Part shown: positions 27,299 through 35,912 of the stretch, in pieces | How the letters are laid out: each line of letters starts with the position of its first letter | How positions within the stretch are numbered: the stretch's first letter is position 1 | Assembly: GCA_944415565.1 (NCBI GenBank) | Contig: CALYBQ010000007.1 | Coordinates: 1-47,136 of the forward strand | Direction of reading: 5' to 3' | Length of the DNA stretch: 47,136 nt | DNA from: an uncultured Rikenellaceae bacterium | GTDB lineage: Bacteria; Bacteroidota; Bacteroidia; Bacteroidales; Rikenellaceae | Notes under the pieces: model-generated | What the model was told of the DNA's origin: nothing | Databases searched by the model: none | Seen by the model: the letters and a program-made list of their open reading frames with translations, nothing else | Translations under genes and position numbers: made by a program

Positions 27299-29632
27299 TT
27301 ATTGTTTGCCCCATTCTGTATTCGGTTTGTCGCCGAGGTGTATGACGAGTTTCCCGCCTTTGACGAATTCGGAGTGGGGTAGTTTGAACGAGTCGTAGGG
27401 CTCTCCGTTGAACGTGACTTTCTGTATATATATGTTCTCAGGCGAATTGTTGACGGTTTCGATCACGAACTCTTTGCCCGGATAATAACGGTTGTCGAGT
27501 TTTATGGTTATGCGGTCGAAAACGGGCGATGTTATTTCGTAATGTGGAGCGGTCGATGCCCCGCCCTGTATGTCGAACAGACCTATCGCCATCAGCACGC
27601 CTAACGCCCCCATCTGTCCTTGGTCCTCATCGCCGTTATACCCGCCGTATGGTGTGATGTCGCCCAAGACTTCGCTTTTTATGCGCCGTACCCAGTATTG
27701 CGTGAGCCACGGAGCACCAGCATGGCTGAACAGATGGGCCATGTGCAGTGACGGCTGGTTCTCGTAATCCACCCAGTTTTCGGCGTGCTTGCCGTGGTCC
27801 GTAATGAAACCTGTCGGGGCGGCCTTTTCGAACTGCCCGTTCAGTTTCTCTACGAACGCCTCACGGCCACCTATCATGTCGATGAGGTCTCCGATATTGT
27901 GCGGGACGTAATATGTGAAAATAGCAGAATTGCTCTCTACAAACCCTTTGGTGTTGAATCCTTTGCCGATCGGGGAGAAATCAGGCAGCCATGAACCGTC
28001 CAACATACGCGGCCGCATCCAGCCGACCGTCTTGTCGAAGACGTTGCGGTAGTTGAACGAGCGTTCGTAATATTTACCGTATACGTCGTCGCGGCCGAGC
28101 CCTTTGGCAAATTGCGCCATGCACCAGTCCTCGTATGCGAAATATAGCGTCATGGCGCATCCCTCCTTGTGCCCGGCATTACCCGGAAGCCCTTCCGGAA
28201 CGTATCCCTTCGTCACGTAATGCTGCATATATTCGTTCGGCTTTGCCTCGTACCCTGCATGGTCCCTGATGCCTCCCGGTTCGGCGTTCTTGAGGCTGCC
28301 GTCGAATGCCGCCTCCACATCGAAATCACGTATTCCTTTGTTGTACGCTGCCGCTATCAGCGGTATGGCTTGATCGCCTACCATTACGTATGTATAGTTT
28401 CCTCCGCTCGGGCCTCGGGCTATCATGCCTCCGTTGTGGTAGTAGTCCACGAGGGTCGAGACGAACCCGCTCATAATCTGCGGGTATGCCATCGACCAAA
28501 GTATGTTGAGGTTGAATTCGGCGCCCCAGAACGCATCGGAATTATATGTGTTGCGTACCGGCTTGCCGTTCTTCATCGGAAGTTGGCGAACTACAGGTTT
28601 GGCGCCGGTATTGTCGATGTATTTCCCGTTGGCGTCGGAGAAGGTGCGCCGTCCGAGGAGCGAATGCCACAGGTCCGTATAGAATTTTATGCGCTCGGCT
28701 TCTGTTCCGCCTTCTACCTTGATTTTGCCCAATTCGCGTTCCCATTCGGCGTAGGAGTCGGTTACCACTCTGTCGAAATTCCAGTGGCCGAGTTCCGTTT
28801 CGAGGTTCAGGCGTGCCTGTTCGATGCTGACGTACGATATGGCGACTTTCATCAGAACCGTGTTCTTTTTCAACTTATCGAACGAGACGTAACCGCCGAC
28901 GTCCTTGCCTTCGAACGAGTTTTTCTTTACGATCTGTTTTTTGCCGTCAACAGGTTCCCAGCCGCCGAATTCGCTGAACGGCTGGTTGAACTGTGCCACG
29001 AAATATACAGTGAACGGTTTTTTGCGCCTGTGTGTCGGGGCCATGACCGACCAACCCTCGATCTCCCTGTTCGAGACTTTCCTGATTGCCGCCTTCTCCG
29101 TTGGGCCGTGCGCCAGATAGGCCCCGATGTCGAACAGAATGTTGGCCTTCTCGTTTTCCGGATATTCGTAGCGGTGCATTCCGACCCTGAGCGTCGATGT
29201 CAGTTCCGCCTGAATGCCGTATGTGTCGAGTACTATTTTATGGTAGCCCGGTTTGACAGTCTCGGTGTCGTGGGAGAATCCCGATTTATACGCATCCATA
29301 CCACGGTGTCCTGTGATCTCGCCCGTCGTCGGAAGTACGGGGACACCTGAGATTTGCCATCCGTGTATGTGGCTGAAGCACCTTACCGATGTCGAGTCGT
29401 ACAGGTAGCCGGACGACCACGATCCGCGTACCCACATGTCGGGGCTGAGGTTTACCATTCCGAACGGACGCGATGCCGACGAGAAGAAGAACCAGCGCGA
29501 GTTGTGCGTATCGGTCTGCGGGCGGACATAATCTACCGATGGAAATTCCGCTGCCGACAGCGAACATGCGAATACGGATAGCAGGAGGGCCGATATTCGG
29601 CGTTTGATGGCTTTCGAGGACAGTGTGTTCAT
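27299..29632 (-). CDS. GH92 alpha-mannosidase-like enzyme, secreted
   Basis: Calcium-dependent exo-alpha-mannosidase family. A signal peptide (SALLLSVFACSLSAAEF) supports ATG 29632, 21 codons inside the longest frame. VDYVRPQTDTHNSRWFFFSS starts the beta-sandwich. The barrel contains FVESNSAIFTYYVPHNIGDL near residue 563, whose Glu fits the general acid, and NGDEDQGQMGALGVL near residue 665, whose acidic residues fit the base. Length is 777 aa from this start. Sequence around the second motif differs from common GH92 enzymes (ALGVL instead of SAWYVF), so linkage specificity may be unusual. Confidence 0.92.
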   Translation of the reverse strand: MNTLSSKAIKRRISALLLSVFACSLSAAEFPSVDYVRPQTDTHNSRWFFFSSASRPFGMVNLSPDMWVRGSWSSGYLYDSTSVRCFSHIHGWQISGVPVLPTTGEITGHRGMDAYKSGFSHDTETVKPGYHKIVLDTYGIQAELTSTLRVGMHRYEYPENEKANILFDIGAYLAHGPTEKAAIRKVSNREIEGWSVMAPTHRRKKPFTVYFVAQFNQPFSEFGGWEPVDGKKQIVKKNSFEGKDVGGYVSFDKLKKNTVLMKVAISYVSIEQARLNLETELGHWNFDRVVTDSYAEWERELGKIKVEGGTEAERIKFYTDLWHSLLGRRTFSDANGKYIDNTGAKPVVRQLPMKNGKPVRNTYNSDAFWGAEFNLNILWSMAYPQIMSGFVSTLVDYYHNGGMIARGPSGGNYTYVMVGDQAIPLIAAAYNKGIRDFDVEAAFDGSLKNAEPGGIRDHAGYEAKPNEYMQHYVTKGYVPEGLPGNAGHKEGCAMTLYFAYEDWCMAQFAKGLGRDDVYGKYYERSFNYRNVFDKTVGWMRPRMLDGSWLPDFSPIGKGFNTKGFVESNSAIFTYYVPHNIGDLIDMIGGREAFVEKLNGQFEKAAPTGFITDHGKHAENWVDYENQPSLHMAHLFSHAGAPWLTQYWVRRIKSEVLGDITPYGGYNGDEDQGQMGALGVLMAIGLFDIQGGASTAPHYEITSPVFDRITIKLDNRYYPGKEFVIETVNNSPENIYIQKVTFNGEPYDSFKLPHSEFVKGGKLVIHLGDKPNTEWGKQ

Positions 29633-29658
29633 AGGTTTATCCAGACTTAATGAGGGCT

Positions 29659-29666
29659 TAAAGATA
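29659..29666 (-). promoter_or_regulatory. Candidate -7 box for the GH92 gene
   Basis: Minus-strand TATCTTTA matches TAnnTTTG except for the last base and sits about 27 bp upstream of ATG 29632. This spacing fits the shorter start chosen for GH92. Confidence 0.4.
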
Positions 29667-29832
29667 CCCATTATTCGTAAAAAACATAAATGCAAGTCCG
29701 GCTGAGTAGTGTGTTTGTTTGAGTTTTTTTCCGCTTGCCGTCAGATTTATGCTCGGTATGGAACAACCGGATTTAAAAATATTTATATTTGAAAAATAAT
29801 AGGAGGCGCCTCGGACAAATTCTGCAAACAAG

Positions 29833-29866
29833 TTTGTACTTTGCCGTTCGGCTTTTCCTATATTTG
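29833..29866 (+). promoter_or_regulatory. Promoter of the sulfatase gene
   Basis: TTTG (29833-29836) and TATATTTG (29859-29866), 22 nt apart, match the Bacteroidetes consensus. Transcription would begin near 29871, about 20 nt before the coding region. Confidence 0.6.
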
Positions 29867-29892
29867 TATGACGTGCTTGTTCGGGATGGAGG

Positions 29893-31503
29893 ATGATCTT
29901 GATGCGATTGGACAGGCGATTAAATGCAATTGCTATGATGTTTAGACAGACAGGGATGGCCTGTGCCGTAATGTCGTTGGCCGGCCTAAGTACCGTTGCA
30001 CACGGGGCGGAAAGACCGAACATATTGTTCGCTTTCGGAGACGATTTCGGACGTTATGCGTCTGTATATGCACAGATAGAGAAGAATAACGAGTTGTGCA
30101 AGTTGGTGGATACTCCTAACTTCGACCGGATTGCACGTGAGGGAGTATTGTTTACGAACGCCCACGTCCCGGCTCCTTCGTCCACCGCCTGCCGGAGTTC
30201 GCTGTTGTCCGGACAATACTTTTGGCGTACAGGTATGGGGGCAAACCTTTGGGGGGATTGGAACGACAGTATACCGTCTTATCCATTGTTGCTGGAGGAC
30301 AATGGGTACACGATAGGGTTCTCGTACAAGGCGTGGGGACCGGGCCATCCGTTGAATGCCCCGTACGGTGGCGAAGCGAAGAAGTTTCAGAAACGCGGAG
30401 GTAAATTCGGCAGTTTTTCACAGGAGGTAACAAAACGAGGTAAGGAAACTCCTGCCGGTAAGGATTATGATTCTGCCAAACAGATGTTGTATAAAGAAGT
30501 AGCCGGGAATTTCGAGGATTTTCTCGCTACGTGTACGGATGGAGTGCCATTCTGTTATTGGTGGGGGCCTACCAATACGCACCGGGCATGGCAGCGCGGT
30601 TCGGGAAAAGAGCTATGGGGGATAGATCCGGATAAATTGAAAGGTATAATGCCGTCTTTCCTGCCGGACGTGCCGGAGATACGCGAGGATTTTGCAGATT
30701 ATCTCGGAGAGGTAATGGCCTTCGACCGTGGATTGGGGGCGCTTATCGAAGTGCTGGAGCGCGAGGGGCTGATGGGGAATACCATGATAGTGGTAAGCGG
30801 CGACCACGGCATACCCGGTTTCCCGCGCGGAAAATGTAATCTGTACGATCTCGGAACACGCGTGGCGCTTGCTGTACGCTATCCTGCTACCGTGAAGGGC
30901 GGTCGTGTGATCGAAGACTTCATCAATCTTATGGACCTCGCGCCGACATTTCTCGAATACGGAGAGACCGCCATCCCCGATGTTATGACGGGGCGTAGTT
31001 TCCGCAATATACTCGATGGCGGAGCTTCGGGCCGTGTAGACCCGGAGAGGGACTATGTCGTTACGGGTAAGGAGCGGCACGTTCCGGATGCGAGGGATGG
31101 TTTCCTCCCGTATCCCCAGCGTGCGATAGTGACCAGCGAGTATAAGTATATCAGGAATTTCATGCCGATGCGCGAACCTATGGGGACTTTGGAAACCGAT
31201 TTCCGGGACCTTGACGGCGGACCTACCAAGCAATGGTTCTTATTGCATTATTACGATACGAGATATGCGCGTGAGATTCAGTTGGCGTTCGCGAAACGTC
31301 CGTATGAAGAGTTGTACGACCGTGTCCGCGATGAGTGGGAGGTGAACAACCTTGCTTACGATCCGGCATACCAACAGGTGCGCCGAGAGTTGTCTGCGAA
31401 ACTGGATTCGGTACTCATAGCGGCTGAGGACCCGAGAATGTCGGAAGAGGTTGCCGAGTTCGATTACATGCCTTATACCCGCCCTACGCGGGAGAGGAAT
31501 TGA
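29893..31503 (+). CDS. Serine-type S1 sulfatase, exported
   Basis: Hydrolyses sulfate esters on glycans. RPNILFAFGDDFGRY supplies the first metal-binding Asp pair (about 50-51). The active-site motif is S97-T-A-C-R101, the [C/S]-x-[A/P]-x-R form with serine, which needs conversion to formylglycine by an anaerobic sulfatase-maturing enzyme not in this window. GDHGIPGFPRGKCNLYDLG is the second metal and substrate region. A signal peptide (ACAVMSLAGLSTVAHG) is preceded by several possible starts, and the true one may be up to 16 codons inside. Length 536 aa is normal. It is a single-gene unit with its own promoter and terminator. Confidence 0.92.
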   Translation: MILMRLDRRLNAIAMMFRQTGMACAVMSLAGLSTVAHGAERPNILFAFGDDFGRYASVYAQIEKNNELCKLVDTPNFDRIAREGVLFTNAHVPAPSSTACRSSLLSGQYFWRTGMGANLWGDWNDSIPSYPLLLEDNGYTIGFSYKAWGPGHPLNAPYGGEAKKFQKRGGKFGSFSQEVTKRGKETPAGKDYDSAKQMLYKEVAGNFEDFLATCTDGVPFCYWWGPTNTHRAWQRGSGKELWGIDPDKLKGIMPSFLPDVPEIREDFADYLGEVMAFDRGLGALIEVLEREGLMGNTMIVVSGDHGIPGFPRGKCNLYDLGTRVALAVRYPATVKGGRVIEDFINLMDLAPTFLEYGETAIPDVMTGRSFRNILDGGASGRVDPERDYVVTGKERHVPDARDGFLPYPQRAIVTSEYKYIRNFMPMREPMGTLETDFRDLDGGPTKQWFLLHYYDTRYAREIQLAFAKRPYEELYDRVRDEWEVNNLAYDPAYQQVRRELSAKLDSVLIAAEDPRMSEEVAEFDYMPYTRPTRERN

Positions 31504-31579
31504 TGTAGTTCCTGCCGCATGGGTGTGGATATGTTGCTACGTTCGTATTTCGGGTGACATTCACGTATGACAGATTATG

Positions 31580-31608
31580 GGCGGTTGCGCGAGCGTCCGC
31601 CTTTTTTT
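31580..31608 (+). terminator. Intrinsic terminator of the sulfatase gene
   Basis: GGCGG (31580-31584) pairs with CCGCC (31597-31601), with an inner GCGA-loop stem, and is followed by seven T. It stands about 75 bp after the sulfatase stop. Confidence 0.8.
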
Positions 31609-31670
31609 GTGATAATCATATTGTTTTATATATAGTAATACTTCGAGTTTTAATAAGACGGTTATAAATT

Positions 31671-31704
31671 AAATAGGCTCAGGCCATGCAGCCTGAGCCT
31701 ATTT
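31671..31704. terminator. Bidirectional terminator
   Basis: A perfect 14-bp stem, AAATAGGCTCAGGC with GCCTGAGCCTATTT, encloses a 6-nt loop. It has A and T runs at its ends and lies 52 bp beyond the stop of the leftward phosphodiesterase-like gene. It separates that gene from the sulfatase. Confidence 0.85.
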
Positions 31705-31756
31705 GGTTCGTGCTAATTTATGTGATTGTATTTGCGACCGCTATGCGGCTTAGCGG

Positions 31757-32827
31757 TTATTTCGCTGTGCATTTTATTTTGAAAGTGGCGAGGTTGCCTT
31801 TATGGTCGGACGGCCAGACGCTTTGTGGCACTACGATATTGTCTTTCGAGTCTCTGCCTACTATCTTCCCGTACAGTACCGTCCCTTCTGGGCCTACCAA
31901 TTTCGTCTTTTTGAGTACTATGCGGCCTCCTGTCGGATAGTAATATATGAAATCTATCCTGTCGCGTTCGTCTACATCCGGAGCCCATGCGAGTTTTTCG
32001 AGTTTGGCCGCTTCGGCAGTCTTATTGCCGGCAGGGAATGTGAATCCCGGATATTTTACCGGATTGGGGTATTTCTCGCGGAACGTGTCGATGAATCCCG
32101 CTTTGTCAAGCATTACGGAACAGTCCCAGTTGATAATGGCCCCGTTGTGATCCCATAGGTCTTTGGTATCAGCCTGCCAGTCGAGGTGCGACGGTTCGTT
32201 GAAATCGCCGCCCATTATCACTATGCGTCCGGCGTCGATGTCTTCGCGCGACTCCTTGACGAATGCTCGGATGCTCTCGTCCCTGTACGACAGCCGGTTG
32301 GCGGCAAGCACCGTTTGTTCGTCTGTCACCGGACCGTCTATCTTCTTCCAGCTCGTGCCGCTGTATCCGCGCGGCATATAACATTCGTAATGTATGTAAT
32401 CGAGATGGCATGAGTAGAAAGCTACCTGCTGGCCTGCGATGGTTGCGACGGCTTTTATCATGGCCCGACCTTCGTCACCCGGGACGATACATTTTTTCTC
32501 TATGTCGCTGAGCTCGAATTTACTCATCAGCCCGATGGCCGAACCGATAGTTTCCCCGTGATATTCTTTGCCTCGCTCTTTCAAGTCGTTGATAAGTCGA
32601 GGAATAAATCTGCCCTTGTCCCTGATTTCGCACAGGAAGATGACGTCGGCGTCCATTTCGTCGAGCACGTTCAATACGGCGTCGTACCCATTGGGGACTT
32701 TAGTGCCGCCGTGCCACAGGTTCAATTGCAATACCGTGAACGTACCGTCTTTTTCTTTCGCCTGCGCTCCGTTTGCCGATCCGAACACGCACAGCAGGGA
32801 TAGTAATACTAAGGTTAATTTTTGCAT
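31757..32827 (-). CDS. Secreted endonuclease/exonuclease/phosphatase (EEP) family protein
   Basis: DNase I-like fold hydrolase. LQLNLWHGG carries the first conserved Asn, VIFLCEIRD the metal-binding Glu, IVIMGGDFNEPSH the Asp-Asn pair, and WPSDHKGNLATF the catalytic His. I use ATG 32827 (356 aa), which gives a clean signal peptide (LTLVLLSLLCVFGSANGAQA); a frame 12 codons longer exists. The export signal argues for a periplasmic or extracellular phosphodiesterase, nuclease or sphingomyelinase-like role. Substrate cannot be told. Confidence 0.9.
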   Translation of the reverse strand: MQKLTLVLLSLLCVFGSANGAQAKEKDGTFTVLQLNLWHGGTKVPNGYDAVLNVLDEMDADVIFLCEIRDKGRFIPRLINDLKERGKEYHGETIGSAIGLMSKFELSDIEKKCIVPGDEGRAMIKAVATIAGQQVAFYSCHLDYIHYECYMPRGYSGTSWKKIDGPVTDEQTVLAANRLSYRDESIRAFVKESREDIDAGRIVIMGGDFNEPSHLDWQADTKDLWDHNGAIINWDCSVMLDKAGFIDTFREKYPNPVKYPGFTFPAGNKTAEAAKLEKLAWAPDVDERDRIDFIYYYPTGGRIVLKKTKLVGPEGTVLYGKIVGRDSKDNIVVPQSVWPSDHKGNLATFKIKCTAK

Positions 32828-32860
32828 AATGAAGTTAAAGGTTATGGTCGGGATTCCCGG

Positions 32861-32889
32861 CAAAAATACGATGGCATAAAATTAGCAAA
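32861..32889 (-). promoter_or_regulatory. Promoter of the EEP gene
   Basis: Minus-strand TATTTTTG (32861-32868) is a -7 match, with TTTG at 32886-32889 17 nt upstream. Transcription would start near 32855, which favours the shorter start at 32827. Confidence 0.5.
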
Positions 32890-33043
32890 TATGCGGTCGG
32901 CAGCAAAACATTCCGGTAAATTATATATTTATGATTGTCGGAGTTGCGTGTTTCGAACAGTTCGGGTTGTAACCGCCGTGTGGAGGTATGATGGAAAGTG
33001 GTTCTCGCCTAACTTTTCATATCTTTACGATGCGTGTTTCATT

Positions 33044-33080
33044 AAAAAAATATCCCCGAAGATATTTGGCTTCGGGGATA
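33044..33080 (-). terminator. Intrinsic terminator of the DUF5686 gene
   Basis: A perfect 11-bp stem (33051-33061 with 33070-33080, core CCCCGAAG/CTTCGGGG) is followed on the minus strand by seven T (33044-33050). It lies 65 bp beyond the stop. Confidence 0.88.
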
Positions 33081-33144
33081 CACACTGTGTATGTTGTGAA
33101 AGTTGGGATCTTTGTGTGGGACTGCTGGTCCGGTCCGGCGACTC

Positions 33145-35655
33145 TTAAAAATCGAAATACATCGAAACGTTTAGTGCGAAGTTATCCACTTTTTTGCCGT
33201 CGTGCCTGTCGCGATGGGTGATACGCCACATGGCGTTTACACGTATTATACGGAATATGTTCTCTATGCCAGCTCCCATTTCGATATACGGTTTTGATAC
33301 CGACGTCATGCCTTCGGGGAAGTCGAGTATCGCAGCATGGTTAGCGCCGCTGCCGTCATTTTTGTCCGAGAGCGTACCCCACAGCATTTTGTAGATGAAT
33401 ACTTCGCGCCATTTCAGCTTTTTAAGCAGCGGTATGCGGCTGAGGAAAAAGCCCCTGAAGTGGTGCTCGTACATTACCGAGGCCCATGTGTCGGAAGCGA
33501 ACTCGTAGAAGTCCATACATGAGAACGCGCTCCGGTCGTAGAAATATGTGGCGTTGCCTTCGTGCATTTTCAACAGCGGGTAGGGGACTCTGCCGAACAC
33601 TTTTCCCGCCGTCACGTCTATGTGGCTGCGTCCGAGGGGCGGTATGTTGAACTTGTAGTCTACGTTCAGCGTCGTGCGGTAATATTCGTAATCGCTGTCG
33701 AGCACGTCTTTCAGTCCGGCTGCGAGTTCGATGTTGAGTACCGGGTACTTCGAATCCATACGCACCTTCTTGAACGGCTTGTGGTGGACCACTTCGTTTT
33801 TCGAGATGCGGGTGTTGAGCATTATCTCCGACGAGCGTATATGAGGCATCGAGCTTCCGTCCGGCTTGGTGAACGGAACGTATTTCGACGGGCTGAGGTC
33901 ACGCCATTCGAGCGCGAGCGTATTCTCGAATCCCGGCGTCCATTCCTGCTCGTGTTTGATGCTGAACTTGTCCATCATGACCAGTTTCTCGGTCTCTCCG
34001 CGTGCGAATACCGAACTGAATAGGTTGCCCGTAGCGAACAGGTCCCTGCCCGCACTCAATTGGAGCACGTCGTGGCTGCCCGATATGGTGAGTTTGGATG
34101 TGGGTTGCTGGTTGAACATCAGTTCTATGTCGCCGCCGCCCTTGAACTTCTTGTCCTTCACCCCGTAGGCCCCGTAACCTCCGATCCTTATCTTGCGGCT
34201 GAAGTCGGCATTGGTCCTGACTCCGAGCTGGAAGCGTGCCCCTTCGAGTTTGTTGAAACTGAATACCTTGTATATGGACCCGACCTCGACCGGTCCGGCT
34301 TTCTGGTATCCCACGACGAACGTATTGATTATGTCGTATATGGTGGCGAACATCGGGACATTCTTAACCGAATCGACCATCGCGTATATGTTCTTTTCTC
34401 TTTCGCTGAGCTGATACGGCCTGACTGCGGCCCAATATTGTTCGTCGTTCTTGAGCACTTCGGGCGTGACGGCCATGTTCGTTCTTTGCGAGATTATCTC
34501 TTCGGGGATCTCTTTGTTGACCTTGATGTCGGAATAGTTGATCTCGCGCTGGCCCATGAACGATATGAGTTTCGACGAGTCGGACATGGTCAGCGACAGG
34601 TCGGCCATTATCTTGTCCTGTTTTTTGAACCAAGTGGAGCCGTCTGCTACTATCGCGTTTTCGTTCTCTATATACAGGCTGCGGAGCCAGTTGACGTTGA
34701 TGTCCTTAGCGAGTTTCATCTTCGCCGACCGCAGTGCCCAGTCCGCGGCGTCTATGTTTATCTCACCTTCGAATACGGGACTGCCGAGGTTCTTGGGTTC
34801 GAAATATATCAAGTAGGTAGGCCGGCCGTTCATGTCGAAACGGTCCATGAGGGTGTATTCGTAGAAAGCCCTTCCGTGTTCGCACAGAGGACTCGGTACG
34901 TTGACTCCGAAAAGATTGATGTAGTTGTCGTAGATGTTAATGTCCACATGCAGCGCTCCCGTGAACTGGGCGAAGTTGTAGTCCTCGATACCCGATATGC
35001 GGCTGGCCTTGATGATCTCCCTTTCGAGTTGCGGCCTTTTGCGGTAATAGTAGTCCGATGTCGATTCGGTTATCATTACGGGCAGATAGACGCGTCCCGT
35101 TACGGCTGACGTGTCGAGGTGTTCGAAAACGAACCCGAAGTTCTTCTGCAACTTCTTGTTGCGGAACTTCTCCTTGTTGGCGAGGCTGAGGTCCATCTTC
35201 GTGTATGTGGTATACTGGTATGAATCTTTCCTTGCGGGGTCGTTCCTGTATTTGTAGGCCATCACGCTGTCGAGTATGGCGTGCGCCGGGTTCTTGCCCG
35301 GTGTGACCTTGATGGTCTCCATCTTCGTGACAGTTGGCGATAACTTTACGTCTATCGTATTGAAAACGCCGTGGCTGACGGGTAAGACCTGTGTCTCGTA
35401 TGATAGTGACGATACCTCGATTTGGCTGACCTTTTCGCGTGTCTCAAGACTGTATACCCCGTTTTTGTCTGTCGATACGCCGGTTTGCGTGCCTTTGAAC
35501 ATGATGCTCGTCATTGGAATCGGTTTGCCAGTGGCGGCATCGGTCACAACTCCCCTTACGCGTGTTAGCGATTGGGCCGAGGCCGTTCCGCACAATAGGA
35601 TTCCAAATATGATGCTGTAAATGACTTTCCTTATACTCGTGTTTGTAATGCCCAT
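33145..35655 (-). CDS. DUF5686 outer-membrane protein with carboxypeptidase-like domain
   Basis: A Bacteroidetes envelope protein of 836 aa. A signal peptide (IIFGILLCGTASAQS) is followed by a carboxypeptidase-regulatory-like beta-sandwich (VRGVVTDAATGKPIPMTSIM to about residue 115). The middle, INPAHAILDSV-like region (KNPAHAILDSVMAYKYRNDP), starts the DUF5686 part. The C-terminal half is rich in amphipathic strands and ends in NFALNVSMYFDF, with the terminal aromatic expected of an outer-membrane beta-barrel. Function is unknown; the family is widely conserved in the phylum and usually a single gene. Confidence 0.88.
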   Translation of the reverse strand: MGITNTSIRKVIYSIIFGILLCGTASAQSLTRVRGVVTDAATGKPIPMTSIMFKGTQTGVSTDKNGVYSLETREKVSQIEVSSLSYETQVLPVSHGVFNTIDVKLSPTVTKMETIKVTPGKNPAHAILDSVMAYKYRNDPARKDSYQYTTYTKMDLSLANKEKFRNKKLQKNFGFVFEHLDTSAVTGRVYLPVMITESTSDYYYRKRPQLEREIIKASRISGIEDYNFAQFTGALHVDINIYDNYINLFGVNVPSPLCEHGRAFYEYTLMDRFDMNGRPTYLIYFEPKNLGSPVFEGEINIDAADWALRSAKMKLAKDINVNWLRSLYIENENAIVADGSTWFKKQDKIMADLSLTMSDSSKLISFMGQREINYSDIKVNKEIPEEIISQRTNMAVTPEVLKNDEQYWAAVRPYQLSEREKNIYAMVDSVKNVPMFATIYDIINTFVVGYQKAGPVEVGSIYKVFSFNKLEGARFQLGVRTNADFSRKIRIGGYGAYGVKDKKFKGGGDIELMFNQQPTSKLTISGSHDVLQLSAGRDLFATGNLFSSVFARGETEKLVMMDKFSIKHEQEWTPGFENTLALEWRDLSPSKYVPFTKPDGSSMPHIRSSEIMLNTRISKNEVVHHKPFKKVRMDSKYPVLNIELAAGLKDVLDSDYEYYRTTLNVDYKFNIPPLGRSHIDVTAGKVFGRVPYPLLKMHEGNATYFYDRSAFSCMDFYEFASDTWASVMYEHHFRGFFLSRIPLLKKLKWREVFIYKMLWGTLSDKNDGSGANHAAILDFPEGMTSVSKPYIEMGAGIENIFRIIRVNAMWRITHRDRHDGKKVDNFALNVSMYFDF

Positions 35656-35859
35656 GATTCGATAAGTTGCCGCGAATGTAATCGGTAATTGATTAATTTG
35701 CGAAAAACATACAAAGATATGTATTTTTTGCGAAGAGATTGAATGTCATCGGAAAACAACGCCAAATCGACCATTTCGTCGGGTATATGTGACTAATGTG
35801 GGTCGTGTGTTTGGTGTGATTGTCATGTCGCAGGAAGATATAAGAACGTGTCAGCGTAA
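35656..35859. other. Intergenic region upstream of the DUF5686 gene
   Basis: This gap contains the DUF5686 -7 box TATCTTTG on the minus strand (35712-35719), about 57 bp upstream of the start. The -33 position is not conserved. Nothing else is recognisable. Confidence 0.5.
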
Positions 35860-35894
35860 AATACCCCGACACGTTCGGAAAGTGCCGGGGTATT
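35860..35894. terminator. Hairpin terminator after the aminotransferase gene
   Basis: AATACCCCG (35860-35868) pairs with CGGGGTATT (35886-35894), with further partial pairing in the loop (CGACAC/GTGCCG). It lies 19 bp past the leftward aminotransferase stop. Confidence 0.75.
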
Positions 35895-35912
35895 GCGGGT
35901 TGCTTGGCCGTT

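Noticed and set aside
28169-29350. 393-aa frame antisense to GH92
   Set aside because: The GH92 frame has a signal peptide and catalytic motifs; long antisense frames arise here from its codon bias.
34060-35109. 349-aa frame antisense to the DUF5686 gene
   Set aside because: Tyr/Val/Arg-rich shadow with no domain features.
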